From Bolinopsis microptera (lineage: Eukaryota; Ctenophora; Tentaculata; Lobata; Bolinopsidae), in NCBI RefSeq assembly GCF_026151205.1, contig NC_087076.1, positions 9,960,902 through 10,020,901 of the forward strand: 60,000 nt of DNA, in the 5' to 3' direction. The notes beneath the pieces were generated by a model, which was not told the origin of the DNA, did not search any database, and was given only the letters and a program-made list of their open reading frames with translations. This document shows positions 45,131 through 58,184 of the stretch, piece by piece. The stretch's first letter is position 1. Every line of letters begins with the position of its first letter. Made by a program: the position numbers and the translations under genes.

Positions 45131-48100
45131 ATGTCCTGCAGACCTCCCCTCCTCCTCCCCTCCCTTCTCCTCCCCCTCCTCGCAGCTTCAGTTTCTTACA
45201 AGGAGATGATCAGATCTGATGATTCCACCAACATACTCTCATGGCACAAGTAAATAGTTATAGCCGGGTATGTCGACTGGATGCTTGATTTTGTAAAATG
45301 TTGCAGTGTTATGAATAATCGTCCATCTGAACTATCTACTTTTCCAGGTTGCGTGATTGCCCCAGTGACAGTGACAACTTCTTCCACGATCAGCTCCGAA
45401 ACGGTCACTGTGAAAGACAGCCAGCAAATAGGGAGGGGATAGTAACCTACCAATGTGGCACGTTTCAACAGTACTGCTTCAATAAAACCATGAAGATTAC
45501 TTGTGGTTAGTAATGTATTGATCTCCTTTGCAGAATTTAAGGTTTCTCAGTGAGTCAGAAGTATGATGTAAACTGTAAAATATTCATTAAATTGTGTTTA
45601 ACCAGATAGCTATCTGAGGAGCTGTGACCGGAAAAACGTGTGCGAAGAGAAGTATGAAAATTGTGTAACAGAGATAACAGATTATACTGCTTTAGTGACA
45701 AAGGCTACCGGGGAGCCAGCGCAGGTAAAGATTAACTGTTTCGTTTTTTCTAGCTTTTCTATTCAAAATACAAATTCCACTGTTACTTAATCACCATTTC
45801 GATCCCTTTATTCACGACCGATTCAATTTGCTGCACTAGTAAATGTTGTTAAAACCATGGGAAACCATGCTGTGGTAACTGGTACCGAACAATGTGTGAT
45901 ATTATACAAAATCATTTATGTTTTTTTACCGCACTGATTTTAATGATTTGAATTATCCCTCCAGGTGTATGCCGAGTGCATCCCAGCCGTAGAAGCTCTA
46001 AGGGACCAATGTAATTCTACTTTCTCCTGCTATTCACAGTTCACGTTTGACCCTGTTTCTGACGAACTAACCTCTTGTAGGATTGACTGTTCTTCCATTA
46101 ATATGACCTGCTACAATTACACCAGAACCTGCTCTGAAGAGGTTGGTTTCTCTTTCACTTCAGATAGACTTTCATTTCAGATAGACTTTCATTTTAATTT
46201 GTTTTGTTTACATTGATGGCTCGAGGAGATCCAGTTGTGGCAAAAAAAGTGGCAAATATGAATAAACAAATAAGGTCGAATCCTCATTGATAATTTCTCA
46301 GTGTACTTTTCCTGAAAGAGAAATGACTAGAATTGTTAAAATATTTTTGCACATTTTCGTGAAGGCTTCACTGAAGCCCGTGAAATAAACAGGAACCCTA
46401 TTTTAAGGGTATTTTAGGGTCATCACAGTTGTGCCGAAACAATATCGATTGATCAAAGTATAAACTGAATTAAAGAATATCACCAAGACATCGTATTAAC
46501 TTCATACATATTTAAAACTTAGTTTCCGGTCTTGAGGTATGAAAGTAAGTTTAGAAGAATCTTTTATGTATTGGAATTTTTCTGTATCAACGCATTTTGT
46601 GCACTTGTAAGGACGTGCTTCAGTGTGGGTCCTGACTCCTGATGTGTACTTCTAAGTTACTCTTTTGCACTGCCGCACAAAAATAACTCCAAAGTCTCAC
46701 TATTTTACAATTCTACTCACTCAGATATCGGAGGTGATAAACACCAGGAAGGATCAGACAATAAAGATAGAGACATCTGAGTGCGAGGTCATTACTCTGG
46801 AAAGGAGGTTGGACGAGCACATGATTTGGGATAGCACTGTCATCGAAGTTAGTACTAGTAGTTTACTAACTAAAAGTATTTGCGATCACCACGCCATAAA
46901 ACCATAATCAAGCACTCAATCCTCAGTTGTTTGATCAAATAACTGTACAATTAATCATTTCTTCAGGTGGACGACAACGGAGTAGAAAAAGCGAAAGGAT
47001 CGGTTATCGTCAACAGAACTGTGAACTATGGGTGGAGTCAGGATGTGAGACCTCTTTTACTTTTAGAGACCTCTTTTCTTATTTCAATATTTCAAAATTC
47101 GAATAAAGTTTACCGTAATGACTTACAACTGTACATCGAAATTATACCGAAATATCTACGATAGGCATTAAGAGTATAGTTTCTGTGCTCTTGTTTTAAG
47201 AATATTTTCACAGGTCTCGTGGGAAAACTGTACGGAGAACACCCAGGTTGGGTACGAGCCAATGTGTAATCAGTTCATCAGGCACATGATGGAACCACTA
47301 AAGGATGTCGTGTATGAACCCCACGCTTATGATCTTACCGAAGGTATGTTGTTGACACATAGTCATCATCGAGACTTCTCTCTTGACACGTCCGTCTATG
47401 TCCGCTTGTCTCATAGAATCCAAAAAGGACAGGACATAGGCGGACATTGGCGGACATGTCTAATTGCGGTCAACTTTAAGTATAATTTGTGTGTTGTCTT
47501 CGCTGACTTCCTATTCATTGCATCATTCAGGAATCAAGACGTTTCTGAGTCTTTGGGATGACGGATACAATATTCTCTGCAACGTTAAATTCAATTGCTT
47601 TGTCCAACTTATCAAGTTTTCCCGTGAGTTCATTTCAATTAATATCGATATAATTTTAGTCTTAGCTATGTTCCGCACTCAATTTCGAGACATCCTTATT
47701 CTGTATTTAATTAAGCTTGATTGACGACCTGTAACAGTTCCAGAAAATCCTAATTGTCCACTGACCTTGCTATCTTCCCAGGGAGTTGCTGGCCTGGGTT
47801 ACCTCTCCAGAGGTTCGTACCTGGAGCTGACTACGCTAGTCTGGAGACCCTGCTGAAAAACATGACCAGAGTGGCTTGTGCTATCACTCCTCCTCCTCAA
47901 GTCAAGTTCAAGGGGAATGACTCTTATCTTAACGCCAGTTAGTCAGAATTTGACTATTATGATAAGTATTAAGTATAACGTAGTTGTATGGTAATAATAA
48001 ATAATATTGGCAATATGCCACAGGCTTGATTCTCCCAGCTTCTAGGTATAATCATACATGGCATCATGAATGAGCTCACGTTAACCAACCCACACTCTTC

Positions 48101-49063
48101 AGAGAACAGTTGTATATCCTTCTTTGACGTAGAAAGTCCAATAACCAAGCCCCATTACGACAACTTCACCATGTTCTGTGCTGGTGACACTGAAAACGAG
48201 TGTAGTCCTGCTTGTAATGAAACCCTCAACGGATATGCTGCTCGCTTTGGCTGCTGCTTGGGATCGGTTTGATTTTCACTATTGACGGATGATTTTTTAT
48301 GTGTATTTTGTTTTTTAACGATTAATCCTCAATATTCTTTAGAGAGAACCTTGGTAACTGGTTGATAATGGCTATTGAATGCTCCTATTTTATATCTGTC
48401 AACTCGTACAGCTTTTTCAAGAGCATTTATAGTGTTTCTAACATATCTCTCGTCCCCAGATTGTATTCGAGTACAACGTCCACAGAGACTGGTACAGGCT
48501 CTTTAACTTTGCTAACAATGATGTGATTGTTAAACTTGAGCAATGTGGAACTGGGATAGGTATGCTGGAACAATATATTGCGTTTGAGAATTCACTGCTG
48601 TAACTCTACTGTAACTCCGCTAATATAAAACAAATTCGATCCAAGCTTTCGATTTCAGAGCTTGGTAGCGATTTCCAAAGCTGCTTGAGCCCTGGAATCA
48701 ACATGGCTAAACGTTAAATTTCCGAAGTGTGGACTAGCTTAATCGGTTCAACTACTTTAAATGACTAGTGACAAATATTTTTCTGAGACGTGACTGTGAT
48801 AAAAACTTTAAAAATCGCTGTCATGCGTCAAAACAAATATCGACCGCCACCCCCAATATCAATAAAGTATCTAATTAATGGCATGATTTGTTTTCAGAGA
48901 CCCGATGTGAGCTGCAGGACCCCAGCTCCATAGTGGTGGTGGTCGTCAGAACTTCCTCTACATTATCGGAGGAGTGATGACGTTGGTTGTCATAACAATG
49001 ACGGTCAGCTTCTATTGGCAGCTTGAACACGAACCAATCAAAAAAGCGTTCTACCACTTCTGA
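45131..49063 (+). CDS. Cys-rich type I membrane protein of unknown family, 12 exons
   Basis: Exons 45131-45249, 45348-45505, 45606-45724, 45965-46141, 46725-46847, 46967-47044, 47214-47343, 47531-47623, 47782-47937, 48046-48266, 48460-48559 and 48918-49063. All phases match, giving 539 residues. A signal peptide (PPLLLPSLLLPLLAA) starts the protein. The ectodomain has many Cys, in clusters such as CSSINMTCYNYTRTCSEE, and several N-glycosylation sites (NKT, NST, NMT, NCT, NDS, NET). The last exon gives one transmembrane helix (FLYIIGGVMTLVVITMTVSF) and a 14-residue cytoplasmic tail. A stronger-looking acceptor 20 bases upstream (exon from 48898) would shift frame and end after 26 codons without the helix, for a soluble 517-residue form. 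I do not recognise the family; a cell-surface receptor or adhesion protein is possible. Confidence 0.82.
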
Positions 49064-49829
49064 GAGGGCTCATCATGTGCTAATCTTGTGTTTTTGTTCC
49101 ACTTTGCAGATAATATTAAGTCGAGACTTGATCGGTGTTGAAGCTTTGTAGGACGATCACGGTCTATGAGATGGGGAGAATAAGATGCGTTGCTATAAGT
49201 TGCTATGCGTTGCTATGCGTTGCTATGGTATTTTCTTGCGTTATTAGAGTTGCAGGAGTCTGGACTTTTGCGGGGAACGGTCAGACTCAGAGTTAGAATG
49301 CGGGTGTTAATGCTCGACTTTTTACTGGAAAGTGGAAACTCTACGGCGGAATGAATGATAAAGAATTGGGGATGTAAATCAGAAATCAGTATTATTGATG
49401 TCATATTGGTATCAGCATACAGATCTCATGACCGCGCCAAATAATGTTCAAATCTGGATCCTCAGACTTCGTGGGAGGTACTGGGAAAAAGATATCTTTT
49501 GTCTTTTAATCACCTGTTAATCACCTCATTCAACAGTTTAATACTGGTAGAATTACTTCTAGCAACCTTCCACTCTGATGTAATGGCATCTGGACAGTAA
49601 TTATCGCTACTTAGAAGAGTGGATACTGTACACACTTACTGATCGCCTACCTTATCAATGAGACCCGCGGGAATTCACTTGGTGATACCTGTTTATTCGT
49701 ATAATTAAATTTTATCCTAGCGAGGGTAATGAGAAATTTAAAAATTTGAGTTTCAAAAGCACATACTTTAAGTTTTTTCAGCAATCAGCATGAGATCATG
49801 CCGTTTTTCGCCTGATTTCAGTTACTTTG
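49064..49829. other. No supported gene
   Basis: Presumed 3' flank of the membrane-protein gene, with a short GTTGCTATGC repeat near 49189-49226. Nothing coding is supported. Confidence 0.4.
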
Positions 49830-50286
49830 TAAGGGAGCGTTCACAGATGACGTCAGCAGCCGAGGGGGAGGGGGTCTGAGCCTTGCTGACGTCAGCAAAA
49901 ATACGTGAATTTTGACAACAATTTTTGTTTCAAATCAATTTTAATAAAATTGATTTGAAACAAAAATTGTTGTCAAAATTCATTTTTATTAACAATAAAA
50001 CTTATTTCCATAATATTAGAACCTCGGTAAATTGAACTCTGCTGACCAAATGTTTAAATCAGTCACACTAATTTCCCCTGCCTACACTTTTCGCTAGCTG
50101 ACGGGAGGGAAGTATTAAGTAAGGGGGTTAAGAAGGCAAGGGGGGAGGGGGTCTGGCAAATGCTGACGTCATTAGGGGGCGGGGGCCCCTGTCAGCAACT
50201 GTCAGCATTGAGTGACCCCCCCTAATGGGGGTAAAATTGGCCATAATATTGCTGACGTTATATGTGAACCATGAACGCTCCCTTAA
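49830..50286. mobile_element. TIR element with an internal perfect palindrome
   Basis: Inverted ends AAGGGAGCGTTCA at 49831 and 50285, each followed a few bases in by ACGTCAGCA. The interior repeats the word GCTGACGTCA several times and contains a palindrome of about 76 bp (GAATTTTGACAACAATTTTT and its complement, about 49906-49981). Target duplication is unclear; TTAA survives only at the right. GCAGCCGAGGGGGAGGGG links it to the element at 42328-42474. Confidence 0.75.
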
Positions 50287-52214
50287 ACCGTATAACTATA
50301 CCTAATCAAAGTGAAAATTAATGTTCGGGTTTTTTCACAAGGCCTTGCCCGTGGGAGATGCTAATTACTTTAATGCGCTAATTATGTACGAGAACCGCGT
50401 TGTGACGAGCTCTCCTTAGATTTTCAATAAAATGTATGCTTAAAATTATGACAATGTGAAGATTTTTACTGTTGCACATTATTTTAGATGGATTTTCTGA
50501 ATTTGATTTTCTTTGCATTCTTCCATTTGTAATACAACCTACGACTACGTCTACTGTTCACTGGCTGCAGTCTCTAACTAGCAAGTATGTATCATTCAAT
50601 CTCTAAGAAGAAATTAGCTTTCATTTTTATCGGCAGTTAAGTTAAACAATGATTGTGTCAAATTTGAAATCAAGTTTAAGAATTTGCAATCACTTAAAAA
50701 ACTTATCCAGTAAACATGTTTCGTCAAATTATCAATCTGTAAACTAATTGAGTAAGTAACTCCTTCATCCTTCATGATTTTATTTTTACATACCTATCCT
50801 TACAAATCAAATCATAAATCAAATAATAAATAGAATCAACACATAATGATACATAAGATCATCACAAATATTCATAAAAATATATTAATATAATAATAAT
50901 CTAAATTGTAAATTTTGATAAATAACTTAAATAAATTATGCCCTTTACCGATCACGTAATATTTAATTTGTATGTTTGTATTTCAACTCAAGTTATATAG
51001 TTGGTTTTTTTGATTGGCTGATTTCTTGCAGCAGGTGCACTACATAATTAATATGCAGTTATGTGCCCAGTATGCGGTGTATGTGTATTAAGTGGCCCCC
51101 GTCATTGTTGGAAGTGTTATTTCCGACTATTCTCTACAAGTAGCATCATTCTCTCCCGAGCAAACAATAACAACTGTAATAGTAGTTTCCTGCATGCTGG
51201 ACCGGTCGTAGAGAATGTTGTAGGGTTTATGTGCTGCTTCTCTACATTACATTGCTCTTTCCTCTTATCGCTATTCACCTACCAGTGTGCCACTACCAAC
51301 ATGGCCTCGTACTCAGTGGTGAATCGTACCTATGTGCCGCCCGATTAACATTTTGTCCTAGAAATGTCCTAAAAATAAATTTTAAAAAAGAAGAAAATTC
51401 AGGCCTTCTTTTTTTGCCGCCCACTATAGCTTTTTGCCCCCTGCAGGAACATTTTGTGGCCCATAAATATTTTATCGTCAACTGAACGTTAACGTGGACG
51501 GGATAATACACATATTCGGTAAAATGCCCCCAACCCCCCCCCCCCCCCCCCCCCCTTGTTTTGCCACTTCTTGCACTTGAATTTAAGGGATATGCATGAC
51601 CATTGACCAATGATTTATATTCTTTTGGGGCCCTTAAATACAATACAATGTGGATTAATTATAGAAAATCTCAACTGCAGTCCCAGCAAAACACTTTCAA
51701 ATTGGTGCTAAAAGCTCTTAACCTACCTAAATTTGGCAAAATTCTTTAAACGGTTTGCCACAAGTTTCTTTTGATAAGTAGACGAGAGTAACGTGTAAGT
51801 GTGTCTTGTGCAAGTGTGTCACGTGCAAGTTTGTCCACAGTCCATGATACTCCTGGCGGTGTTAAAACACTATGTTCCCGTCTGGGGATCGTTTTAACAA
51901 CTGTGATTATACCTTTTACATAAATAATCGACTATCGATTGTGTTGGCTTAATTAATATTTTAATCGTTTTCATGAGAATTATTCTGTTACAATCTATGC
52001 GGTAAATCTTTAATCGCAGTCTGATTATATTTTTTACCTGTTATTTTAGCGAATTTTCATACATCATAGATCCTGAAAAGTGAAAAGTAGCCAAGTTATA
52101 TTAACTGCTCCATTTTGCTTCCCTTGTTAATTTTGCTTCCCATCTTTCTTGAATTATTATGTTTACAGTTTAAGAAGAAAATAGTCGCTTAAGATTAAGT
52201 TAAAGTACAGCTTG
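50287..52214. other. Gene-poor, AT-rich, with a poly-C tract
   Basis: No domain or exon is supported. A C run of about 22 lies at 51534-51555. Frames at 51061-51348 and on the minus strand around 51300-51640 have biased, Cys- or Gly-rich composition, and the minus-strand Gly run is produced by the poly-C. Confidence 0.4.
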
Positions 52215-52334
52215 ATGGTTTTCGAGGACATTACTTTGGGCCCAAATGACGATCAAATCGAGAAATCGGGCTTGGTTTCTTTGGTTCAGGTTGAAGGAGT
52301 TGCTGATGATAAGTCTGGGACTATTCAGCAATTC
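52215..52334 (+). CDS. Possible first exon of the 52.6-56.8 kb gene
   Basis: From ATG 52215, 40 codons (DITLGPNDDQIEKSG, SLVQVEGVADDKSG) end at a GTGAGG donor in phase 0. The next clear exon (52665) needs two bases from its predecessor, so the two do not join directly: either a small exon is missing, a different acceptor is used, or this exon belongs elsewhere. Confidence 0.4.
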
Positions 52335-52664
52335 GTGAGGTCTCCGAATCTATCTTATAAATTGTTAAATATTCTAAATTTTACTTAAAACAAGCATGGC
52401 AAACTAATTGAAATAGTAAATAGATACCGGTTAATTCCACTAATGTATTGCCTATTGGTAGTTGGTACTACTACACATTTTGGTTATTGAGAATTCTCAC
52501 TGATATAACATTAACAATGTGGGCAATCCGCAGATTTTAATTGTGAACTAGTGAATGAGCATTCGTTGAAACCCAAATAAGTTATAATGTTCTTATTGTT
52601 ACAACCCCAGACCCCTTTGCTACCATCACCCTTCAATAAAATCTGACTATTTTCACCCCAACAG

Positions 52665-55600
52665 GTCGAACACCTTCACGAAGTCCCTGAGGTACGCCAG
52701 GTCCAAAGTGACCAGGTTATCAAAACGTTTGGCACGGTCAGCTGACGATCTGCCACAACTTCAGGACGATACTGATACTAACGAGCTTAAAATAGAAGGT
52801 CAGGTTTTAATGATTGTCATTAAAATTGTAAACGTTGTGATGAGGCAAAATAAATTATATTTATTAGTATCAGTGTTACTCACAACCAAATTTCGATCTT
52901 TTACTTTCGATATTTTCACTCAGGCACTTTACATCGGCCGGTTAATAAATTGAATTACATTTAAACCTTTTATGGTAACGTCATTTGTTTTTGAACAACT
53001 CATTTGTTTTTTGATATAACGATACAAGCACCGTTTCGTATTGAGATCATGGTAACTCCGGGAAGTTTTTTTTCTGATTCTGTAATGTTGCACTTTGTGA
53101 TAATGAACAACATTAGTTTCACAAAGTATATTATGTAATGGCCGATGACACATTCTGTCATAATAGAATTGTTAGATAATATACATGGCTCACCCAATAT
53201 TCCTTGCTACACGTTGCTACGCCCAAAACTAAAAGTTTTCCGAAAAGTCGTGAACACTGAGCGCTCAATTGTTGCGAGAGTATTCTCAACACAGACTGCA
53301 AGTTTCAAAACAAATTACAGGTGCGCAACTGTTATTTGTTTTGAAACTTCCTGTACTGCTCATCAAGGTGACTCGCAGTCTGAGAATTATAAGAGCTGTT
53401 TCTGTCCTGGAAAACTGTTTTTAGACAGAGGGCATAAGTAGAGGTTACGTAGCTCGAAAATATGTTTACACTATTCAAAACGTTTTATTTAGTAGAACAT
53501 GAAAAGCCACTTAAAACATGATCTGCACGCTTATAGTTATACATAGAATAGAAACTTCTTTCGACTATTAATCTTACGTTACTTAGTATGACCGATTTGA
53601 CCATTGCAGATAGGAAAACCTACTCGCATATTATTGGTAGAATATTCAAATCACAAATTATGTTAATTACGGATGATAGTCAAGTAAAGATCGTTTGTCA
53701 TTTGCACAGGTGCTCATTTCCTAAATTCTCTTAGTGACCGTAACTTGGTCAATAGGTCTCTTTAGTCTTCATTAACAGTACATGGTCTCATTCGACTAAG
53801 CAAGCCAGCTTTCTGACTTCTTATAGCTATAGTGCTTTCAAAGATCCTCCTGCTTTTTGCGTTTGATATTATTCATAGATGTATCATATTTCAATGTTTT
53901 GGTATTCACTGACATGATATGAATGTGAGAACTGCGAGATTCCCATATATCCTTTATAAAGGTTGGTATAACACGTGTTTTATTCTGCAGTCAATAATGA
54001 CTATCCATGTCCTCGAGTGCTGTTCCTGTGATTCTGCAACAACTCAATCGGAGCCGCCAGGTAATTACAGTCAGGCCCGCTTTCTAATAAGCTAATATAC
54101 TCTAACATAGGAAAGATATTACGGTTTGCACGTGCAATTTGTCACTCAGTCCACCATGTTTCCTAGCAACGTCTAAATACTGTTAAAGTTTTTAAAATCC
54201 TTTGTAGTGATGAAAACTCTTCTCCTGACACCAGTTGCATACAAAAAGGTTTTATTTTTATTTGAAAAGTGGTATTACTTTATATGGGGGCCAGAGTAAG
54301 AGTCCAGAGCACTTGTGCTCTAACATGGATGTTGCTGGTTTCCCCAATCACATAGTACAGTCTAAACCTGTTTATGTTAATGCCTGCCTTAATTGTGTAT
54401 TATTTGATGAAAGTTTCAGTTCATACTAGATTGTAAACCGTTTATCAGGTTTCCTCTCTGATCAATTCTCATATCCTCATGGCTTTTTTGTTATTTAATT
54501 TCGTTTCCCACAGCTCAAACTTTGTCGAGGTTAAGCGTAGTTACATATTCCTTATTCTCACTCATAATTAGTTCCTGTGTGGGATATTCAGTTAGTTTAC
54601 TGTACAGCGCACATCATATGTACACTAAACTGTGCTTCACTAAACCAACGTTTGCTTGTAGCTGTACAACACAAAGTAAATCTAACTTTATTATCCTATT
54701 CTGAACTTGATAGTTGACGTTTGTTAATCAGAGAGGGGAGGGGATGTTGTAGCCACTCGCCATTTATTCCATTTATTCTGAAAATATGATAGCGAAAGCT
54801 GATTGCACTTCGATACATCATGGCATTCTCCAATCATGATTATATTTTTACAGATCTGAAGAAGGGTACGAGGATGAGGGAGGCCTCTTTTACCCATCAG
54901 CCGAAGAAGTATGAGTTTGACTACAATGCTGCTGTAAGTTTCAATCAGTTTACGTTTACTTTTTCGTACTGTTCCATCCCCATACGCTTGTATAGCAGTT
55001 CTGGAAGTTGAATATATACTATTCTGAGTTATCCTGAAAGTTATCCTGAAAATTGTTAAATAGAGGTGTCATTCGAACAGTAGAGTATTTATTAATGTTG
55101 TTGTTCAAGACTTCAAGCTGTTAACTGTTTCAAAAGTTTTAGTAGCTGTTTTATTACTTTATTGCTCAAAGTCAAAATTCAAAATTCTAAGTAGAAATTT
55201 AAATTAAAAACTAATCAAGTTGATAGTCATGTGACCTTTGTCGTTGATAAAATACACTCCTGATATAAGTTCATAATTCAACTTCCACCGTATTTCACCA
55301 ATACACATTGCACACGGTGTGCCAGACTCCAGTATCTTCGTCTTGAATACACTCATCGTCACATCGACTAAAAGTACGATTTCGAGCTGTGTCTCCTCTT
55401 AAGTGTTAATATCAACTATCAAGTATCAGTGCTTAGTTCTGAATTCTGTCAGTTTACTGTTGCCATTATCATCATATCATTCGTTGATCACATGCCGTGA
55501 CCTTATGAGACTTAGCCACAGCTTTATTGTTCACGTGACTTATATTATTCTGACACTTCTATTACAATTTCTGTCATGGCACTGGAGCGTGGACCTTAAT

Positions 55601-56822
55601 TTTACACTAATAACGCCCACGTGTAGTGAAGATATTTTTAATCGAGCCTTCTTATTCGGCACTTCGAGGATATTTATTTGGGTCGCTCTATCAATTCATG
55701 ATATGTGCTGTTTACTCGAGTATCTTCTTCGCCCCTCAATACATATATTCCCTTTAATTAATGAATCTAATTCCCATTAGCTTGAATTGGACTACATCAA
55801 GTTGACAAAGCAGGAGGACATACAGTTAACAGTAGACGATCACGTGACTGAAACAAAAAGTTCCGAGAAGTCCCGGAGTAGCATCTCTCGGGCTTTTAGT
55901 GAAGTGAGTTTCATATCCTGTTCAAAATGTTCATATCCTGTTTAACATGTTCATATCTTGTTTAACATGTCCATATCCTGTTTAACATGTCCATTGTCCA
56001 TATCCTGTTTAACATGTTCATATCATGTTTAACATGTACAGATCATGTTTAACTTGTTCATGTCCTGTTAAACATGTACATACCCTGTTTAACATGTTCA
56101 TATCCTGTTTAACGTGTTCATATACTGTTTAACATTTTCATGTCCTGTTTAACATTTTCATGTCCTGTTTAACATGTTCATGTCCTGTTTAACATTTTCA
56201 TGTCCTGTTTAACATTGTCATGTCCTGTTTAACATGTTCATGTCATGTTTAACATGTTAATGTCCTGTTTAACATGTTTATATCCTGTTTAACATTTTCA
56301 TGTCCTGTTTAACATTTTCATGTCCTGTTTAACATGTCCATGTCCTGTTTAACATGTTCATGTCCTGTTTAACATGTTCATATCCTGTTTAACATACTCA
56401 TATCCTGTTTAACATGTTCATATCCTGTTTAACATGTTCACTTGTGTTTGTTTTCACCACTGTAATCGATGTATGATGTTTCGCTTGTTCCATGTAAATT
56501 GTAAAACACATCTTTTGTTGAATTACCAATATAATTCTTGGTTCATCCCTCGAATAAGGAAATGTCATTTCAATTTAAATTAACTATTTCTGTTTTCAGT
56601 TTGTCTTTCTTAAGTGGAGACCAACAGAAACGCAGGAATCGCAGACCTCGGAAACAGAATCAGGTAGCAGACAATCAAGAAAAAGGAACAGGAATCAGAG
56701 CAAACAGAAACGAACCAAACCGAATCAGAAACCCTATCGTAGAACAGTGCCGAGGCAGATAATGTCTAAAAAGGATATCAAAAGGCAGCTTTCTGGCTTG
56801 GTAGCTCTTTCTCCTCTAAAAT
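52665..56822 (+). CDS. Basic, helical protein of unknown family, four internal exons
   Basis: Exons 52665-52798, 54854-54933, 55781-55903 and 56600-56822, with good AG/GT borders and junction phases 1, 0, 0; the last exon leaves in phase 1 by GTAAGT. The 5' start and 3' end are not seen. The protein is hydrophilic: TKSLRYARSKVTRLSKRLAR is basic and helical, KKYEFDYNAALELDYIKLTK spans a junction, and the last exon is very Arg/Lys/Gln/Ser-rich (SRQSRKRNRNQSKQKRTKP) and then SKKDIKRQLSGLVALSPLK. This suggests a nuclear or nucleic-acid-associated protein, but no domain is recognised. Two of its introns begin with minisatellite arrays immediately behind the donors. Confidence 0.6.
55913..56442. 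repeat. 20-bp minisatellite directly behind a splice donor
   Basis: About 26 imperfect copies of TCATATCCTGTTTAACATGT begin within 15 bases of the donor at 55904 and fill most of the intron to the exon at 56600. Units vary mainly at TATCC/TGTCC and ATGTT/ATTTT. Confidence 0.95.
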
Positions 56823-56837
56823 GTAAGTGCTTTTGCC

Positions 56838-57065
56838 CTTACCCCTTACCCCTTACCCCTTACCCCTTACCCCTTACCCCTTACCCCTTACCCCTTACCC
56901 CTTACCCCTTACCCCTTACCCCTTACCCCTTACCCCTTACCCCTTACCCCTTACCCCTTACCCTTTACCCCTTACCCCTTACCCCTTACCCTTTACCCTT
57001 TACCCCTTACCCCTTGGCCCTTACCCCTTACCCCTTATCCCTTACCCCTTACCCCTTACCCCTTA
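56838..57065. repeat. (TTACCCC)n heptamer array behind a splice donor
   Basis: About 32 copies of CCCCTTA with occasional CCCTTTA, CCCTTGG and CCCTTAT variants. It starts about 15 bases after the donor at 56823. The complementary unit, TAAGGGG, is telomere-like but is a heptamer. The long Pro-Leu-Thr-Tyr frames across it are artefacts. Confidence 0.95.
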
Positions 57066-58151
57066 TCACCACTAAAGTTCGATCAAATTATAATGCATTC
57101 CTCAATCCTCATTCCACATGTAAAGAAGCAAGTTTCACTTACCTCTCTTCTAGCTTTACTTTTATTTACCAGAAATTCAGAAATTGTACTGGCACTAACT
57201 ACATACTTATTTGTTCTTAGTGTTAACTAGGAAAATAAATTATCGTAATTAAGCTGTCTCGTCAGTAACCTTCAACTTGCACTGAATAAATCGCCTTATT
57301 CGAACTGCCGTTCAATATCTTTTCTGAAATATATGTCCGTGGAGCTTGTAATCAGAAATATGTTTGAGTTTGGAACTAGATATATAGTTCTCATTGAAAT
57401 GAGTTGATTACGGCGTTACTAAGGCTTCCGTACGGGATATTATGACTCAGTTACCGTGAATCATGGGATATTGAAATCCTTATAACGACAACTTATTTTG
57501 TGAAACCAGCATTTCAGTGTAGTTACATTACTCACAAAGTGGCTTCCCTGCTTTTGTCAGAATTTTGAGGTCTCTCTCACATTATGATCTTAACTTGTTG
57601 TAATAATATGTTATAATATGTTATCATATGTTATAATCACACTAACTCGTGGAAGAGGAGACAATGGATCACTTTATTGGTTAGTGCCCAAAGTGGTCTT
57701 TCCAACGAGGAGAATACTTTGACTCCTTTTATCTCAGTGTGACGGACATAGTAGACTCCCAAAGATTGTCTGATTCATAAACGCCATAAAACGTTTCACC
57801 AGATTTGGAAAAATACTAAAAGTTTAACTTGCTTCAATGCCGGGGCTCCAATGCTTTCTCTTACTGTGGTAATTTTGAGCATGACTACAGCCCCTACGAA
57901 GTAGAATAATATGTTATTATGATGGTACAGTGCTTGTAGTTGAGATGCGGTTTTATGACACCATGGCATACTAAGTAGTCAATCCAATGTCTAGTCTCTG
58001 TTTTTATGAGTGATCAGATATTTTAATACTTTTTTTTCACATTTCGTATTAAACATTTTTTCTCGTACTGTAGTTTGCGTAGTTGCAGTTAGTTACAGTT
58101 AGTTAGATACAGTTAGTTATAGTTACTATTGGCCTATCAGTGCCCCCGCCG

Positions 58152-58184
<33 letters not shown>

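Noticed and set aside
51061-51643. Cys-rich plus-strand and Gly-rich minus-strand frames
   Set aside because: Low-complexity or poly-C derived, with no family resemblance or splice sites.
55403-55780. Hydrophobic 125-codon frame just before an exon
   Set aside because: Lies wholly in an intron, its composition follows a pyrimidine-rich tract, and no helix pattern or splice context supports it.
55913-56442. Regular 20-bp repeats resembling a CRISPR array
   Set aside because: Units are directly tandem with no unique spacers, in a eukaryotic intron; it is a minisatellite.
56747-57220. Pro-Leu-Thr-Tyr repeat protein
   Set aside because: Translation of the TTACCCC array; the real exon leaves at 56822 by a GTAAGT donor.
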